Assembly: GCA_037179335.1 (NCBI GenBank)
Contig: JAKZHN010000066.1
Coordinates: 16,393 to 80,392 of the forward strand
Length of the DNA stretch: 64,000 bases
Direction of reading: 5' to 3'
Origin: Cyclaneusma minus
Taxonomy: Eukaryota > Ascomycota > Leotiomycetes > Marthamycetales > Marthamycetaceae
The position numbers and the translations under genes are program-made. The notes beneath the pieces are model-generated. The model did not search any database, had not been told where the DNA came from, and saw only the letters and a program-made list of their open reading frames with translations. Shown piece by piece: positions 33,103 to 44,143 of this stretch. Every line of letters begins with the position of its first letter. Position 1 is the first letter of the stretch.

Positions 33103-34191
33103 GTTGGATGGCTTTTCCACAATGGCGGACGAGGTTCTTGGAGAACCACGTCGTTGATGTGCGAATATGTACAAAGGCGAGGCTGTGGATGATTTCTGGC
33201 CTTGTCAGTTAGCTTCCCGCCCGTTTAGGTTAGACTAGCCTCGCTCTACCCGCACATAAAAGTCCAAAACTTCTTCCCTCAAAGCTGCCAGAAACAACTG
33301 CCCAACGACGTCAACAGTCCTCACACAGTTCGCCGTTCGCAGCTCATCGAAGCCGTGAGCAAGGGCAGCAAAGTCAAAATGATATTGAAGCAGGCAGGCC
33401 TCTACAACGCCGCCAATCCCTCGCAGGTGAGTCTCATGCGTGGCACTTTCGAAGCTTTGGCGATCTCCTCTCCCATGGTCACTCAGAGTCAAAAAGAATG
33501 CCCAGATCAAGCCCCAAGTACTCTGCCAAGAGGAATCTCACTCGTGTTGCATGGTCTCAGCGAACAGCTATGAGGATCTTTGCGTCTTATTGTTGAGAGA
33601 CAGTCTATTGCCTGTGATTGCATGCCTTGGTGCTCTTTTCGCTCTTCTCGAGTTTGCGCTGCGAAACAGGTTCATAAGTCTCAAGTGTGATTATTGGATA
33701 CCGTCCTATGTGGCTGGCCAGGCTTTCGAAGCGTTCTGATATTACCAGAACAGTCTTCTGCTACTGCTGGTATAAATCCGGGCATGGCAAGACACTGTGC
33801 TGCGAAGCCTGGGCAATTATTTAAAGCCTAATATTGGTCGCCCACAGGGCCTTCCTCGGAAAATTGAAGTCATCACAGAGGAACCGCATCCTCCCATTAG
33901 GCTGCTGTCCTTTGTCGGGGTTGTAGGCAATAAGCAAGCGTTCGACAGCTCTGGTATGTCTTCAAGTTGCTTTGTTGAGGCTCAATTTCCAGATGCTGCT
34001 TCCACCACGATGCCTCCCTCACAGAAGCGAGGAAATGACTTGGAACAGGTACAATGACGGATAATGAAAGCAGTCACAGGTCAAATGGCTAGGCTCAATA
34101 AATTCAAGTGTCATCCTTTATTCCGTGCGCCGTACCATGCATTGCCATATTACCCATATCATACATTGCGAGTGTCTTCCTCTCTACCGGA
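33103..34191. other. Intergenic region with one exon-like open stretch
   Basis: Lies between the starting end of the membrane-protein gene and the 3' end of the amino-acid transporter gene. One stretch (33229-33573) could be coding and is listed separately; the remainder shows nothing I can support. Confidence 0.4.
33229..33573 (+). other. Possible exon of an unrecognised small gene
   Basis: The plus frame is open from just after a stop at 33226 to 33573. Its first part reads like ordinary protein (SLYPHIKVQNFFPQSC, then RRSQLIEAVSKGSKVKMILK and QAGLYNAANPSQ). It is followed at 33428 by a perfect AG|GTGAGT donor, after which the frame loses this character. No start exon or partner exon was found and I do not recognise the protein, so this may be a small spliced gene, a relic, or chance. 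Confidence 0.25.
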
Positions 34192-36147
34192 CTACCAGTT
34201 GCAGCTTGCTGTCTCTGAGGAGCCGCCTGTCAAGCAGTCAGTTTTAAAAAGTACACAGTCAAGGTAAACCCAAAGGGAAACGGATAGGACGCAAACATAC
34301 CACGAAACACCTTGACCACCGCCATCACCACGCTAATGCACAAAACCACAACGCCAAAGCCAACCACCGCCCACGCAACCGTGGTCTTCCAACTCCTCTT
34401 GCTCAACCGAATAAAGCACAAAGTTGGCAGTATATATGCCAGCATGCACGCGCTCGTGGCTCCAATGAGCTCGAAAACAGCGCCCAGATCACAGGTCACC
34501 AGACTAAACGCCACCGCCGCCCACACCAACCCCGTCGAAAGCAGCAAATGTCTCCAGAAATCTGTACTTCTTGTCTTGCTCCCGTCTTCGTCTCTTTCAG
34601 CTTCCAGACCACCGGCAGGGTCTTCGTTCCAGAAGTAATTCACCATAACTTCTCGGCAAACGAAGGCTTCCAAGGGGAGAGTGGTGAGCATATTCAGGCC
34701 GAAACAAAAACGGGCTATGTTTACCATGGTGTTGTCGGCGGGGAAGTTGTTGAGTACATTTCCTTGGGTTTTATCGGCAAAGGTAAGGAATCCGGCGAGT
34801 GCCATGCTGAGGCAGGCAACGAGGGAGATAAAGGTGCTGTGGTGGACGACTGTTTCGAATCGGTCGAGAGTGGGAGTGTGGAGGGAGGAGTAGATAAGGA
34901 GGGTGTTGTGGTGGCAGACAAATGCTGTGAGATTACTGTCAGCATGAGAAGGCAGATACTGAGTGATAGATAATATGGGTCGAGGGTTCAAAAGAAAAGG
35001 GGCTAGAAGCATGGATGTGAGTATATAAGACGTACCAAACGAGATAACACCTATAGCTTGGAAGATGCCGGTGTTTACAGTGAGGAGGGGGGTGTCAAAT
35101 ACCCCTTTCAAGTCTGGCGGGACAACAATCCCCTGAGTTATCACCGTGATCAGAATCACGACCATGCTGATGAGGGCCAGCGTGCTTGCTTGAGCTAACT
35201 ATTGCCACAAACACAATTAGCCCCTTTTCTTTCATCCAGTAGCCAACACCCAAGGTATCGTCCTCACATACCTTGCTAATATCCCTATAGAGACTCAACG
35301 GCCAACTCACGCTCCCCACGAAAAGCACAATAACTGCTCTCCTACTAGCCAGCGATCCCCAAACCGGCATGGCCCTCAACCCTGGCCAGATAGTCTCCAT
35401 CACAGGCGGAATGCTATCCCCCACGATAACACAAAACGCCACCATCCCCCCAAATGCAAAGAACCACTGCGCCAAACTCACAGCCACCAGTCCCCACTTC
35501 CCATAACAATGCTCTACCGTCCCCTGAAATGTCGGCTTGCCACTCAGCTTGCTATTGACCACAATCAACCGTATCGTCCAGTCCACCACCACTGTCAAGC
35601 CCACCAGCAATATGATTCCTGACAGCAAACCTGCTTGTCGGAAGGCATACGGTTGGCCGATGATTCCTGCCCCAATGATGCTGTTGGCCATATTCATGAA
35701 TGCGCTCCGCAGGTTAGATTTCGGACGCCGGCGTTCCCGCTCAGCCCACGAATGGATGTCGTTGCCCGTCTCCCAAGGCTCAAGTGCAGCAGGCGCATCA
35801 AGCAACGGCACGCGCCCATGTCCTTCACCTCCATCAATGCCATCATCAAGAAAATCCTCATCTGAATCCGAGGGAAAGTGTGTGTAGGGAGGAGGATGAC
35901 CGTTCGCGCTATTGCGGCTCGGACTCGGAGTGAGCGGCGGCAGATCAAAGTGCACGCTTCTCGCGCTCTTGGGAGTTCTGGGCGTCTGCGAATTTGCAGC
36001 TTTCGTGTTGATTTTGGGCAGATCTTTGATTTCGCGCAGCTGCATGGCCGGTTCGTGAGATTCGTCTGGGGCTGGGAGAAGACGTTGGGACTCTACGTAT
36101 TCTTGGGCGGAGAGGTCCCGGGAGCTGGAGGGATTGGCTTGCGCCAT
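34192..36147 (-). CDS. Vacuolar amino-acid transporter, Avt/SLC38-type (AAAP family)
   Basis: Four exons: 36147-35272, 35198-35036, 34924-34301 and 34226-34192, giving 565 residues. Introns are 73, 111 and 74 bases (GTATGT, GTACGT, GTATGT). A hydrophilic N-tail of about 145 residues with Ser/Pro sites precedes the family signature SNLRSAFMNMANSIIGAGII GQPYAF near 146. About eleven hydrophobic helices follow, for example GIILLVGLTVVVDWTIRLIV, WFFAFGGMVAFCVIVGDSI, FICxLALA-like segments and LIGATSACMLAYILPTLCF. The last exon adds only a short hydrophilic tail (GSSETASCNW). Members move neutral or basic amino acids across the vacuolar membrane by proton coupling; which substrate applies here cannot be read from the sequence. 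Confidence 0.92.
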
Positions 36148-36779
36148 GCTGGATCGTGCTATCGCAGGAGCATTCTGTTCGCACGCAATCTTAGTTTTCT
36201 ACAGAGATGAATGGAAGGGAGCTGTCTGGACTGGAGGTTCGGGAGTCTCGCTACGTACGACACCTGCTGGGCCCGCAGCCTCGTCTGCAAGGCTAGGAGC
36301 GGCTGTTTTCGCATGCGGAACGTGAGCCATGACGTTTTCAGCATGTATAATGTACGGGCATGTATACATGTACAGTAGCATGGCTGAAGGAGACCTCTGC
36401 TACTGGAATCTACTTTACGTTGATTGAACTTACCATGGAAAAATATTGGCCGACTGGGTCTACGTCGAGTTAATTGCCCCTGCAAGATAGCTAAGTAGAA
36501 GCGAAACAACCCTTAAGTTGAAGTTTAACCTCTCAATGCAGTCCATCACAGCAACCACTGCTACTCAACCACAGGCCTGCAAACTTTGTCTCGCTCAAGA
36601 TTCCCTAGAACATGCTTCGTAAGGTGTCGAAGTACTTTTCAATTTGTTTCTTCTAATAATCCTGGTTGGGGGCCAGGAAGCCGCCGTGTGTATGGTGCCT
36701 TACGGACATCATGATAGGTATAATGCATGGTAAAACGCTCCTCGCAAAGTAAATGCCGTCAAGAGACTGTCGCATGCGT
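36148..36779. other. Intergenic region, no gene seen
   Basis: This is the 5' flank of the amino-acid transporter gene and the 3' flank of the aspartic-protease gene. No coding or RNA feature is supported. Confidence 0.5.
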
Positions 36780-38384
36780 TCAAGCAACCACCGCCAAGAC
36801 CACCAATGCCACCAATGCAGACAACCCACTGTTTCTGGCACTGATCGCCTCCGCCCCAGAATGTTTCGTCGCCGAGGCCGAGGCCGATGTAGAAGTCGCA
36901 GTCGACGTAGGCTTTCCAGTGCCCGAACTCGTCGTAGTTGGGGAACAAGTGGTGTTCGTCTCGCCTCTCGGCGCAAAGCCTGTAGACATTAATATGTGAT
37001 TCCTCAAGATCAATATGGCGTCAACTTACCAACACGAGAAGCACCAAAGTCGAAAACAGTATAGACGTTTGACAGGAACATGTCCCCTATGAGCCATGTT
37101 CCGTCGCTGAAGGCAGAGCTACATTCAATATGGCTTGGGCAAAGATCCCCATTCGAAGACCCATCGACCCAACTAGAACTCGACATGTTGAATGCAGCAC
37201 CATTGAACTTGAACTGTATCGAGCCGGTAGTGTTACATGGGACGTACCATGCACCTTCCGCGGTACGAGTAGAGTCGGTGACGAGTTTGTGGAGAGCATC
37301 GCAGGATGTTTGAGGCACAAACATGAAAGTCGTGCCAGTGTCGATGTAAGCTGGAACACTACCCGTACCTGCCGACTCTCCATTATATAAGGAATCATCC
37401 ATTGTGATATTCCAGCCGTTGTCACGCTTATTAGTCTCCACGTAAGTGATGTCCTTCGAAGTATCTGCGAATCCGAAGTTCATTTCGCCATCTCTGTCAT
37501 CGAGAGTGGGGAGATTGATGCCAAAGCCATGGAACGTCGGGTCATCCAGAAGAGGAGAGATCGCGCCCCAGAAACTCTCATTCGAGGGGGTCGAGTTGGA
37601 ATTTGACATCCCCAAAAGGCCATCAAAAACAAAAGTGCTCGACAAGCTAACGCTATCGACGAGCCCGAAGGTGAAAGTTGTACTCAGGTCCCCAGTAGAT
37701 ACCGTGTCTGAAGCATAATAGCCAGTAGCACGGCCGGAACCATAATTGAGACCCAACTTCTCGCCGGTAATGTTCAGCGTCGTCGAGGCACTGGGATCGA
37801 ATGTGTTGTGGCTGCTGCAGTAGCTGCTCGTGCAGTTGCTGGCCATGACCCAGGTCTCCAGACCTCCCGTGTCGATAAGCATGTTCATCGGAGTCTTTTG
37901 CGAGCCAAAATACAAGGTGGTGAAATATGTGATGTTGTGGCCGTCCTGGTTCACTGTGGTACTGGATGTTCCGCAAGGGGTCGTCGAGTTGATGAAGGCA
38001 CTCGTATTCGTGTCCCGGGTCACTAGTTTTGACAACTCGGTGGAGGGGACGTACTGCAGCGTACGATGATCGTCTCTAGACGAGACTTGGTTGTGGTTGG
38101 GTTGACCCCAGCCAGAGAACCAGGTTGTAACATGCTGCATCCAATTAGCGGTATTCATACCAAAGAGGTTTCCGATGGCATACTGCTGAAGCATCTGCCA
38201 CTCCGAGCATCAACCTTTTTGAAAGGCTGGCGGGAGCAGCATATTTGACCTCATTGGAGGATTTGGAATTCTCGGCAACTGCACCAACTCTGCCACCGAT
38301 CTCCTCAGGATAGGGGTCGTAGAAAGCTTGGGCTTGTAGAGCAAATGAGGCACATGCCAGCAAACGGATGGTCTGGGATCTCAT
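36780..38384 (-). CDS. Secreted, probably GPI-anchored pepsin-type aspartic protease
   Basis: Three exons: 38384-38250, 38194-37030 and 36979-36780, encoding 499 residues. Intron 1 (55 bases) has a weak GTCAAA donor but is the only junction I find that joins the signal peptide to the protease in frame; intron 2 is 50 bases (GTAAGT to TACAG). Residues 1-20 (MRSQTIRLLACASFALQAQA) form a signal peptide. Catalytic aspartates lie in MLIDTGGLETWV near 150 and YIDTGTTFMF near 328. The first motif is DTGG where pepsins normally have DTGS/T. Many NxS/T sites suggest N-glycosylation. The last exon encodes a Ser/Thr-rich linker and a hydrophobic end (LVALVVLAVVA), as in GPI-anchored yapsin-like proteases. 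Confidence 0.88.
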
Positions 38385-40484
38385 GTTGACGCCGAAAGCC
38401 GTAAAGGAGTGGTTCCCAGTGCCTTGGTGAAGACAAGGGCGATGAGGTGGAAATGAGCGTGAGAATTCGGAGTAGAAGTGTTCGAGGATGAGTCGAGGAG
38501 GACCAGAAACGGCCGCAAGAGCAAACAGTCTCTCCTTGCGCTCGAGGCAGAGTGGTATAGGATCAAGAAGATCAGTTGCGTAGCGTTGTCCTTGGGAAGG
38601 TTCCTAAATCGTTGCAGTCTTGAAGACCGGAACCTTTCAATCGCCCAATCCGCGCAGAAGTCGGCACAGGTATTCTCAAGTCTGAAGATGCGTAGTCTAG
38701 CCGAGACTCTATCGAAAGACCAAAGGACAGGAAGACGAGTACCAGACTCTTCGATTCGTTTGCGGATTAGGTATTAAGTATTACTGAGCAGAATATCAGC
38801 ATACAAATTGGCAGCAAGATGGGAGACAGGACATCCAAAAGTGGGGAGAAAAAGAGAGAGTAGGTTGAACTAGGCAGCTCAAGGAGGAAAAATAGGGGGA
38901 TACACACCGATTACAAGACTATGCTACGCTACAAAGACCAAACAGACAAGACGCGCGTTGAAGAAGTAGTGGCCGAGTCGAAATGTACAAAGAAAGGGCC
39001 TGGGAATGACAAGGAAAACGAATTGGCAAGAGAGAGCAGGGCAGACAGCAATGATGGGCACAGACAACAGGACTGAGAACGGCGGAAAGCAGAGAGAGGA
39101 AAAGAAAGAACGATGTTGAAGATTGGTGAAGAGGTCGAGACTCGAGACTCGATCCGGCCTCTGAAAACAGGCGCAGGCTGCACGAGAAATCTGATCCGGC
39201 CTTTGCCAAGCCAGCGAATTGGCTCGAGCACCCGTGGGTCCCACGCCGTAAGGGGAGCATCCACACACACCACCAAACGCTAACAATGATTGAAACATTG
39301 ACAGCCAACATAGTTGATAGACGTACCTGATCAGGAACAACGTCAGGGTGTGGGGGACCGTTTATTGCGTTGCGCGTGTCCATGCGGTTTCCATATTTAT
39401 TGAATGAGAGAGCGTTTGCAGTCCGAATATGGATTTGGGACTTGGGTGTGAGCGGTGCCTGCATCAAGAAGCGCCACACTGCCACGCCAGGGGTATCAAT
39501 CTGGAGAGAGTCCGACCAGCAACCATTCAACTGTATTGAAATCGAAACAAAACCTGCCGCCTCAAAACCTCAACGTCGTCACATCCACCATGCCATCCAT
39601 GAGATCACAGCTTCCAATGCCAGCAAAGGTCCTTCACCACATAGTTCGGCTTCCTGCATGGCATCGCTGAACTCAGTACATCAATTGATGTAGTACACGC
39701 GGCCCCGCGTAGTCCCCAATGTCCAAAATTAGCTGTGACGCTTCGGACCTAGGTAGGCAACACTCGTACCACGGTGACGGAAGGCCCGCGCCGGCTCGTG
39801 CCCCTTGCCATGGAACATTGAATGCCTGAAGATGGCTGTGGAGTGTGGACTCGTGGAGCGACATGGAGAAAGCTGGCCAGCGTCTGGTGCTGCTGTCCAG
39901 ATGACTGGAGACTGCACGGACATGGAGACTGATGTTCGCAGACTGGAGCTGTGGAGAATGTGGAACCAAGACGTCACCTATGCAAATCCAAATCCTACAC
40001 CTTCGGACAGAATTAGAACATATAGAACATAGAGTATCCCTGTCTTGGGGCTCGTGTAGTGCTGGGAGTCTGAAATTATGGAAAATCTTGGTGCGATTCA
40101 GACCAGGCAGAGCCTGAGGGCGATCCAATTAGGGTGGCCTACCCCGACCTGACGACATCGCTGATCAAGACTGGAGTCAAGATAAACTACTATGCATAGG
40201 CAAGTCATGTTGTTACTGGATAGAAAGTACATTTATATCTACCTAGCTGGAGTAACAGGCTGCCTGCTTTTCTTCTTCAAGTGAAGCAGATTTCGATCAC
40301 GCATGCTGATGCTGATGCTCCCAAGTCATGCAGTCCTCCCCGTCTACACCTGTGCCTCCCGTCGCACAACGTTGCACTGGACCCAGGTCTCGACTCGAGG
40401 AAAGACCCCGAACTCAATCCAGACCGCCGGATCGCTATTCGATGCAAGCCGTGTACCGACTCTGCGACTTACAGCACTCAGCTA
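38385..40484. other. Intergenic region, no gene seen
   Basis: A 2.1-kb interval between the aspartic-protease start and the 3' end of the PTAR1-like gene. Open frames up to about 200 residues occur on both strands, but none shows a domain, signal or splice pattern that I can support. Confidence 0.45.
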
Positions 40485-41861
40485 TCAGTCGACTGGGACA
40501 TCCTCTGCTTCAGGAATCTCTTGCCAGGTGGATGGCCAACCGTCGTGTCTCGGACTTGATGGCGACGACGAGCTGACCGGCCAACCCCGGTATGCACGAG
40601 ATCTGGCTGTCATGGAGAAAGGTGCGCCGGGAGTATTGACAAAGATGGGGCCAGTGGGAGTCTCTATCTCCTGAGAGCCATCCCTCCCCGCAGCCTCTAT
40701 CTGATGGAAGCCATTCATCTCAGGTCCAGTGGGAGTCTCCATCTCAGCGGCGCCATTCCTCCCCACTCCATCGTCCTGCTTCTGTCTCTTAGGCTCGCTG
40801 CCCTCATACTTCGGCTCGCCGTGCTCGTGCTTGGGTGTCCGTGGCACAGCTTTGGTTTTGACCTGTATGTGGTTCTCGCGGATACTATAGCTCAGCTCAT
40901 CCGAACCTAGTTCCGAGTCGGCAAATCCAAGTAAGAAATTCCACACGGCGTCTCCTCTCCATTTCAAGTCTTTCGCCAGGTCCGATACCTGAGTTACCGT
41001 TTGACGGGCAAGCCGCGGGTCAACTTTCCGCCCTGTCAGAAACCACAGGAGGAAGGACCATCCAGAAACGTCATTGTGATGATTTTCACACCATCTGCGG
41101 ACCTGGTTGGTGAACTTGAACGCGCCCAGCGGATCCAGTTTGGTCCCGGAGGTCAGCCATCTCAGGTAGGTCCAGGCGGAGTAATTCATTGGATGACGCT
41201 CGGCTGCGAGGGAAACAACGCTGTTAAATTCTTCCTCCAACGTTTTCGAAGTAAAGGTTTTGTCGGTGTTGATCAAGTCTCTGCTGAAGTAGCCCTCATG
41301 CGCATATAGTTCGATAAGCCAACACCGATGAGACCATAAAGTTGAGGATTTGTTGTGCCGAGGTAGCCGTGAACAGAGCAAGGCCTTGACGAAGGTGAGT
41401 TCGTTCGTGATAGCATCTCTGTAAGCATGTTTGCACTTCGACTTCAACTTCAAGAGCATGATAGCTCTTTTCCTCGTGTTCACGGCTGTGAGATGCTCAG
41501 GGTCAAAGGCTAGGATGACGGAAGTGGTGTCTAGCACCTTGTCGGCAAAGTCCAGAGGACCCGTCGTCGCTTTCGAGGAGGAGAGCTGGGATTTCAGCGA
41601 CTTTCGGGCGTAGAGGAAAGCGGCTTTGAGAGTTGGCGTCGGGATTGCTACCTCGGGGTTGATTCCATCCATGCCGATCTTTGAAGCGTACGGGTAAGGC
41701 ATCGGCTTGGTCATCTCGATGTTCATGGCCCCGGTCTTTATAAATTCCATGGTGCGGAAGACGTAGAGAATGCAGAGGAAAGCTTTGCGCGCCGGGCAGT
41801 AGTTCGGCTCGCCGAAACAGGCGCTCTCGACCATGGCTTCGACGTCGATTGAGTAAACCAT
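40485..41861 (-). CDS. PTAR1-like protein prenyltransferase alpha-subunit repeat protein
   Basis: Intronless gene of 458 residues from the ATG at 41861 (MVYSIDVEAM); the frame is open to 41945, but the extra 28 residues do not look conserved. Three alpha-subunit (PPTA) repeats can be read: SSTLWSHRCWLIELY near 190, ERHPMNYSAWTYLRWL near 235, and NHHNDVSGWSFLLWFL near 272. An earlier helix pair contains the ...LTAVNTRKRAIML pattern of the first repeat. This arrangement fits PTAR1, which in animals acts with RabGGTB as GGTase-III on the SNARE Ykt6. The C-terminal 130 residues are polar and low in complexity, with a duplicated EIETPTGP/METPTGP motif. Confidence 0.85.
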   Translation of the reverse strand: MVYSIDVEAMVESACFGEPNYCPARKAFLCILYVFRTMEFIKTGAMNIEMTKPMPYPYASKIGMDGINPEVAIPTPTLKAAFLYARKSLKSQLSSSKATTGPLDFADKVLDTTSVILAFDPEHLTAVNTRKRAIMLLKLKSKCKHAYRDAITNELTFVKALLCSRLPRHNKSSTLWSHRCWLIELYAHEGYFSRDLINTDKTFTSKTLEEEFNSVVSLAAERHPMNYSAWTYLRWLTSGTKLDPLGAFKFTNQVRRWCENHHNDVSGWSFLLWFLTGRKVDPRLARQTVTQVSDLAKDLKWRGDAVWNFLLGFADSELGSDELSYSIRENHIQVKTKAVPRTPKHEHGEPKYEGSEPKRQKQDDGVGRNGAAEMETPTGPEMNGFHQIEAAGRDGSQEIETPTGPIFVNTPGAPFSMTARSRAYRGWPVSSSSPSSPRHDGWPSTWQEIPEAEDVPVD

Positions 41862-42352
41862 CTTGGTAAAGTGGAGCTGCGGATAGTCAGCGGACTGAAA
41901 GCAGCCAGTTCGCAAGAGCGATGGCAGTAGCAGATGGGGGCTCACAAATGGATCAATGGAGTCGGTGGCAGAGACAACAATGACGGGTCAGGGTGGGAGA
42001 GTGGCTGGTGGTCTGAAAAGAATGCGTGGCAGACGCGAGCAAGCTCGCATTCTGGAAGAGAGAAGCTGTCGCGGGTTCGAGGGTCCCATGCTTCCCAAGG
42101 ACTATGCTACCGTCCCCATCTGATGCTGCCGTGGTTGCCCCCTCCACCACGTCAGTCTCAGAATTGTCGATAGGCGCGAACATCTCTCGGGCGCTCGGGC
42201 CACACAAGGCTGAGGAGGAATTCCATCCAAGGACCTCCATCCAACTCAGTGCTGCCACCATACGAACTAACCACACCGAGCTCCGAACAAGCTGCTTCTC
42301 CGACAAAGCAGCATCGCGAGCACCGCCCATGTGAGGCTGACCGTCTCGCAAC
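41862..42352. promoter_or_regulatory. Divergent intergenic region PTAR1-like/GET1
   Basis: The start codons of two oppositely transcribed genes face away from this 491-base interval, which must contain both promoters. No specific element is identified. Confidence 0.45.
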
Positions 42353-43077
42353 ATGCCTTCCAATTCCGTCCTCCTCATCGCCTTCGCCCTACAGCTGGTC
42401 ATCCACCTCATAAATACCGTCGGTGCTTCCACCATCGACGCTCTTCTCTGGACCCTTTACACCTACCTTCCCACTCCAACCTCGAAACAAGCTGCTGAGC
42501 ATCGACTATTACAAGCCGAGTTCCTACGGCTGCGCAAGGAATTGAACGGGACCAGCTCGCAGGACCAGTTCGCAAAATGGGCCAAGATCCGGAGACAGCA
42601 TGATAAAGTGCTGGAGCAGTTGGAGAAGTCCAGTACGACCCCTTGATTGCGTCTATGGATACTATTTTGGGCCGCAGACTGATGTGATAACTAGAGGCGA
42701 GCATGCAAGGAACCAAATCCTCCTTTGACCGATACATTGGGGCGCTGAGATGGCTATCTACGACTGGCTTGCGGTGGCTTGTGCAGCTATACTACGCAAA
42801 GCAGCCCATGTTCTGGCTCCCGGCCGGCTGGCTCCCATATTATGCCGAGTTTATGATCAGTTTACCGCGTGCCCCGTTGGGTAGCGTGAGCATCCAAGCC
42901 TGGCTGTTGGCATGTGCGGCCGTGATCAGCTTGGTGTGGGATGCTGGCGTCGGGGTAGTAGATCTTGTGCGCGCCGCGAAGTCGAAGAATGGGAAAACCA
43001 AGGAGAAGACCAAGGAGAAGCCGTTTGGTGGGAGGCTTCAGGAGAAGGATGAGCAGAGGCAGAAGAAGGAGCTTTGA
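42353..43077 (+). CDS. GET1: GET complex receptor subunit Get1 (WRB family)
   Basis: Two exons, 42353-42632 and 42695-43077, for 220 residues; the 62-base intron runs from GTACGA to AACTAG. The layout is that of Get1/WRB: a first membrane helix (VLLIAFALQLVIHLINTVG, about 5-24), a cytosolic coiled coil (KQAAEHRLLQAEFLRLRKEL, then KWAKIRRQHDKVLEQLEK), and two further helices after the junction (ALRWLSTTGLRWLVQLYY region and WLLACAAVISLVWDAGVGVV). A highly basic tail (KNGKTKEKTKEK) closes the protein. Get1 with Get2 forms the ER receptor for Get3, which delivers tail-anchored proteins. Confidence 0.94.
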
Positions 43078-44143
43078 ACGACCAATGGAGATGAATTATG
43101 TGTTCTTTGGGTACGGTAATGGGGCCATACAGCATTCGGGCGCGCAGGAATTGAAATCCAAAATGGCATACTATGTCCACTTTTATGGAAATCAAAAGTA
43201 CGGGTTCTGGTGGGCAACGTAATGTGAGGGTCGAGAATTCCGGGGTACAAGGGGAATCATTACGGAGTCACCGAAAGTGCTATATCAGTGGGATCATCAC
43301 AGCAGACGTAACAGTTTGCGGTGAAGTGTATGGTTGCGAGTATAATATTCTGCATAGGTCACGATGAGAAGCAAGAGTGCGTTCCAATCACACCAAAAAC
43401 ACGCAAACTTCAAAGGACGAAGTCATCTTACCCTACTCAAAAGGACATGCCTTACGAGATCATTGGGCGGGCCGGGGTTGGAAGGCTGGAACTCGGAAGG
43501 ATGTTGGATTTTGGAAGAGCCGGAGGTGAGCTTGACTAGAGTGGGGAGTTCTAAGTTAGCTAGGGCTCATCTCAAGAACTGAAGATGAAGCTGGCAGAGT
43601 ATAAACTATAAAACCCGATACCGCGGGTTACGGGCATGCCAATAACGATCTTCACCTATTCATGGGGAGATTCGGATTGTGAACCGAAGAGAATCATGAT
43701 GTTTGCACTTAGTTCTGGAATCACCGCTACATCCACGAATTACGCAGTTATCGACTTTTGAAGGCGGGATATAAATATTGCCTGTAACAGCTTAGATAGG
43801 TTAGGCTGCGCTTAGTTGCACTTGTCTATGGTGATATTTCGTTAGTTTCACGAAGGCCAAGACAGCAAGCTGCAAGACATGGGCAATTTAATAAATCATT
43901 GTCTAGTATCTTAAACCACAAATTCCAGTTACTCAATTAGAAGGAAGTGTCTTAAAAAAACAATCAGTGGAGCCTCTGGCCATATGTAACGCGTAGCATA
44001 GTTGAAAATATGAAAATCATCGGTGCTGAGAAAAGTAAAGACACCGAACCATAGAATCAAGCCGCTGAAATCTGAGAAAGAAGACCACAACCACTTTCTA
44101 GTTTCAAGCCCCTTCATTCCTCTCGATATGCTTGCAATTTCGT
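43078..44143. other. Convergent intergenic region, no gene seen
   Basis: 3' flanks of GET1 (+) and the unidentified gene (-). Composition becomes AT-richer towards 44 kb; no gene or clear repeat is supported. Confidence 0.45.

Noticed and set aside
38919..39530. A 203-codon minus-strand frame upstream of the aspartic protease
   Set aside because: No domain, signal or homology-like motif; other frames of similar length overlap it, as expected of non-coding DNA.
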